This document shows positions 6,247 to 6,812 of a stretch of DNA of 6,812 nucleotides, piece after piece. The notes below the pieces were generated by a model that saw only the letters and a list, made by a program, of their open reading frames with translations, made no database searches and had not been told where the DNA came from. Position 1 is the first letter of the stretch, and every line of letters begins with the position of its first letter. This stretch comes from Pseudomonadota bacterium (lineage in GTDB: Bacteria > Pseudomonadota > Alphaproteobacteria > Caulobacterales > Caulobacteraceae): NCBI GenBank assembly GCA_023416055.1, contig JAEZIH010000286.1:1-6812 (forward strand). The letters run 5' to 3'. The position numbers and the translations under genes are program-made.

Positions 6247-6812
6247 ATGGTCGGAATCCTCGAAGACAAGGATCGCATCTTCACCAACCTCTACGGGCTC
6301 CAGGACTGGACGCTCGAGGGGGCGAAGAAGCGCGGCGCGTGGAACGCGACCAGGGACATGCTCGATCTCGGGCGTGACTGGATCATCACCAACGTCAAGA
6401 ACTCGGGCCTGCGCGGACGCGGCGGGGCCGGCTTCTCGACCGGGCTGAAGTGGTCCTTCATGCCCAAGGAGGTGAAGGACCGGCCGCACTACCTGGTGGT
6501 CAACGCCGACGAGTCCGAACCCGGCACCGCCAAGGACCGGGAGATCATGCGCCACGATCCGCAGCTGCTGATCGAGGGCTGCCTGATCGCCAGCTTCGCG
6601 ATGCAGGCGCACGCCTGCTACATCTACCTGCGCGGCGAGTACGTGCTGGAGCGCGAGCGCATGGAGGCCGCGGTCAAGCAGGCCTACGAGGCGCGCCTGA
6701 TTGGGAAGAACAACGTCCACGGCTGGGACTTCGACGTCTACATCCATCACGGCGCCGGAGCGTACATCTGCGGCGAGGAGACGGCCCTGCTGGAGTCGCT
6801 GGAGGGCAAGAA
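6247..6812 (+). CDS. nuoF: NADH-quinone oxidoreductase subunit F (51 kDa, FMN and NADH site), 3' end outside the window
   Basis: The first 188 codons are present; the gene leaves the window in frame and the full protein should be about 430-440 residues. The Gly-rich nucleotide-binding loop [16 protein letters not shown] (54-69) and NADESEPGT (86-94) form the FMN/NADH pocket, with Glu89 and Glu91 in the usual places. [19 protein letters not shown] (169-187) is the second family signature. NuoF oxidises NADH, passes a hydride to FMN and then single electrons into the iron-sulfur chain. The four Cys ligands of cluster N3 lie in the missing C-terminal part, so they cannot be checked. The ATG at 6247 follows the previous stop by 3 nt; no strong ribosome binding site is seen, which points to coupling. 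nuoG and nuoH should follow to the right. Confidence 0.97.
   Translation, partial: MVGILEDKDRIFTNLYGLQDWTLEGAKKRGAWNATRDMLDLGRDWIITNVKNSGLRGRGGAGFSTGLKWSFMPKEVKDRPHYLVVNADESEPGTAKDREIMRHDPQLLIEGCLIASFAMQAHACYIYLRGEYVLERERMEAAVKQAYEARLIGKNNVHGWDFDVYIHHGAGAYICGEETALLESLEGK

Noticed and set aside
5773..6750. 325-codon minus-strand frame opposite nuoE, the 88-codon gene and nuoF
   Set aside because: It crosses three genes on the plus strand and has the same shadow composition. The plus-strand genes have clear family signatures or exact operon junctions.

Overview
This GC-rich window reads as chromosomal DNA of an alphaproteobacterium, most likely of the Caulobacterales (Brevundimonas or Caulobacter type). 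The reasons are the very high G+C at third codon positions, promoters resembling the Caulobacter housekeeping form (TTGAC-like box and CTA-A-type -10), and a complex I operon with separate nuoC and nuoD, a mitochondria-like NuoB, and small extra genes among the nuo genes. The genus is an inference from style, not from a database match.

Layout. Positions 1-1242, minus strand: the N-terminal 414 residues of a DEAD-box RNA helicase whose basic tail runs off the left edge; it appears to have its own promoter about 115 nt upstream. Positions 1480-1839, plus strand, divergent from the helicase: a 119-residue predicted exported protein of unknown function. Positions 1917-1993, minus strand: tRNA-Asp (anticodon GTC) with an encoded CCA. 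Its 3' end forms one arm of a perfect 12-bp inverted repeat that encloses a second 12-bp palindrome, in the gap between the converging exported-protein and tRNA genes. Positions 1994-2256: a divergent control region with a good tRNA promoter (minus) and a good nuo promoter (plus).

Positions 2257 to the right edge, plus strand: the start of the NADH:quinone oxidoreductase (respiratory complex I) operon, in the order nuoA, nuoB, nuoC, nuoD, a 62-codon gene, nuoE, an 88-codon two-helix membrane gene, nuoF (cut off by the window end). Every junction is an overlap or a 3-nt gap, so the genes are probably translationally coupled. NuoE (2Fe-2S cluster N1a) and NuoF (FMN, NADH site) form the NADH-oxidising end; NuoB (cluster N2), NuoC and NuoD form the arm that passes electrons to quinone; NuoA is the first membrane-arm subunit and helps frame the quinone site.

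Most of the window is standard. The parts worth a second look are the two small uncharacterised genes locked into the nuo operon, the inverted repeat that duplicates the tRNA-Asp 3' end, the long leader of the helicase, and the small exported protein. I see no insertion sequence, CRISPR array, phage gene or defence system.
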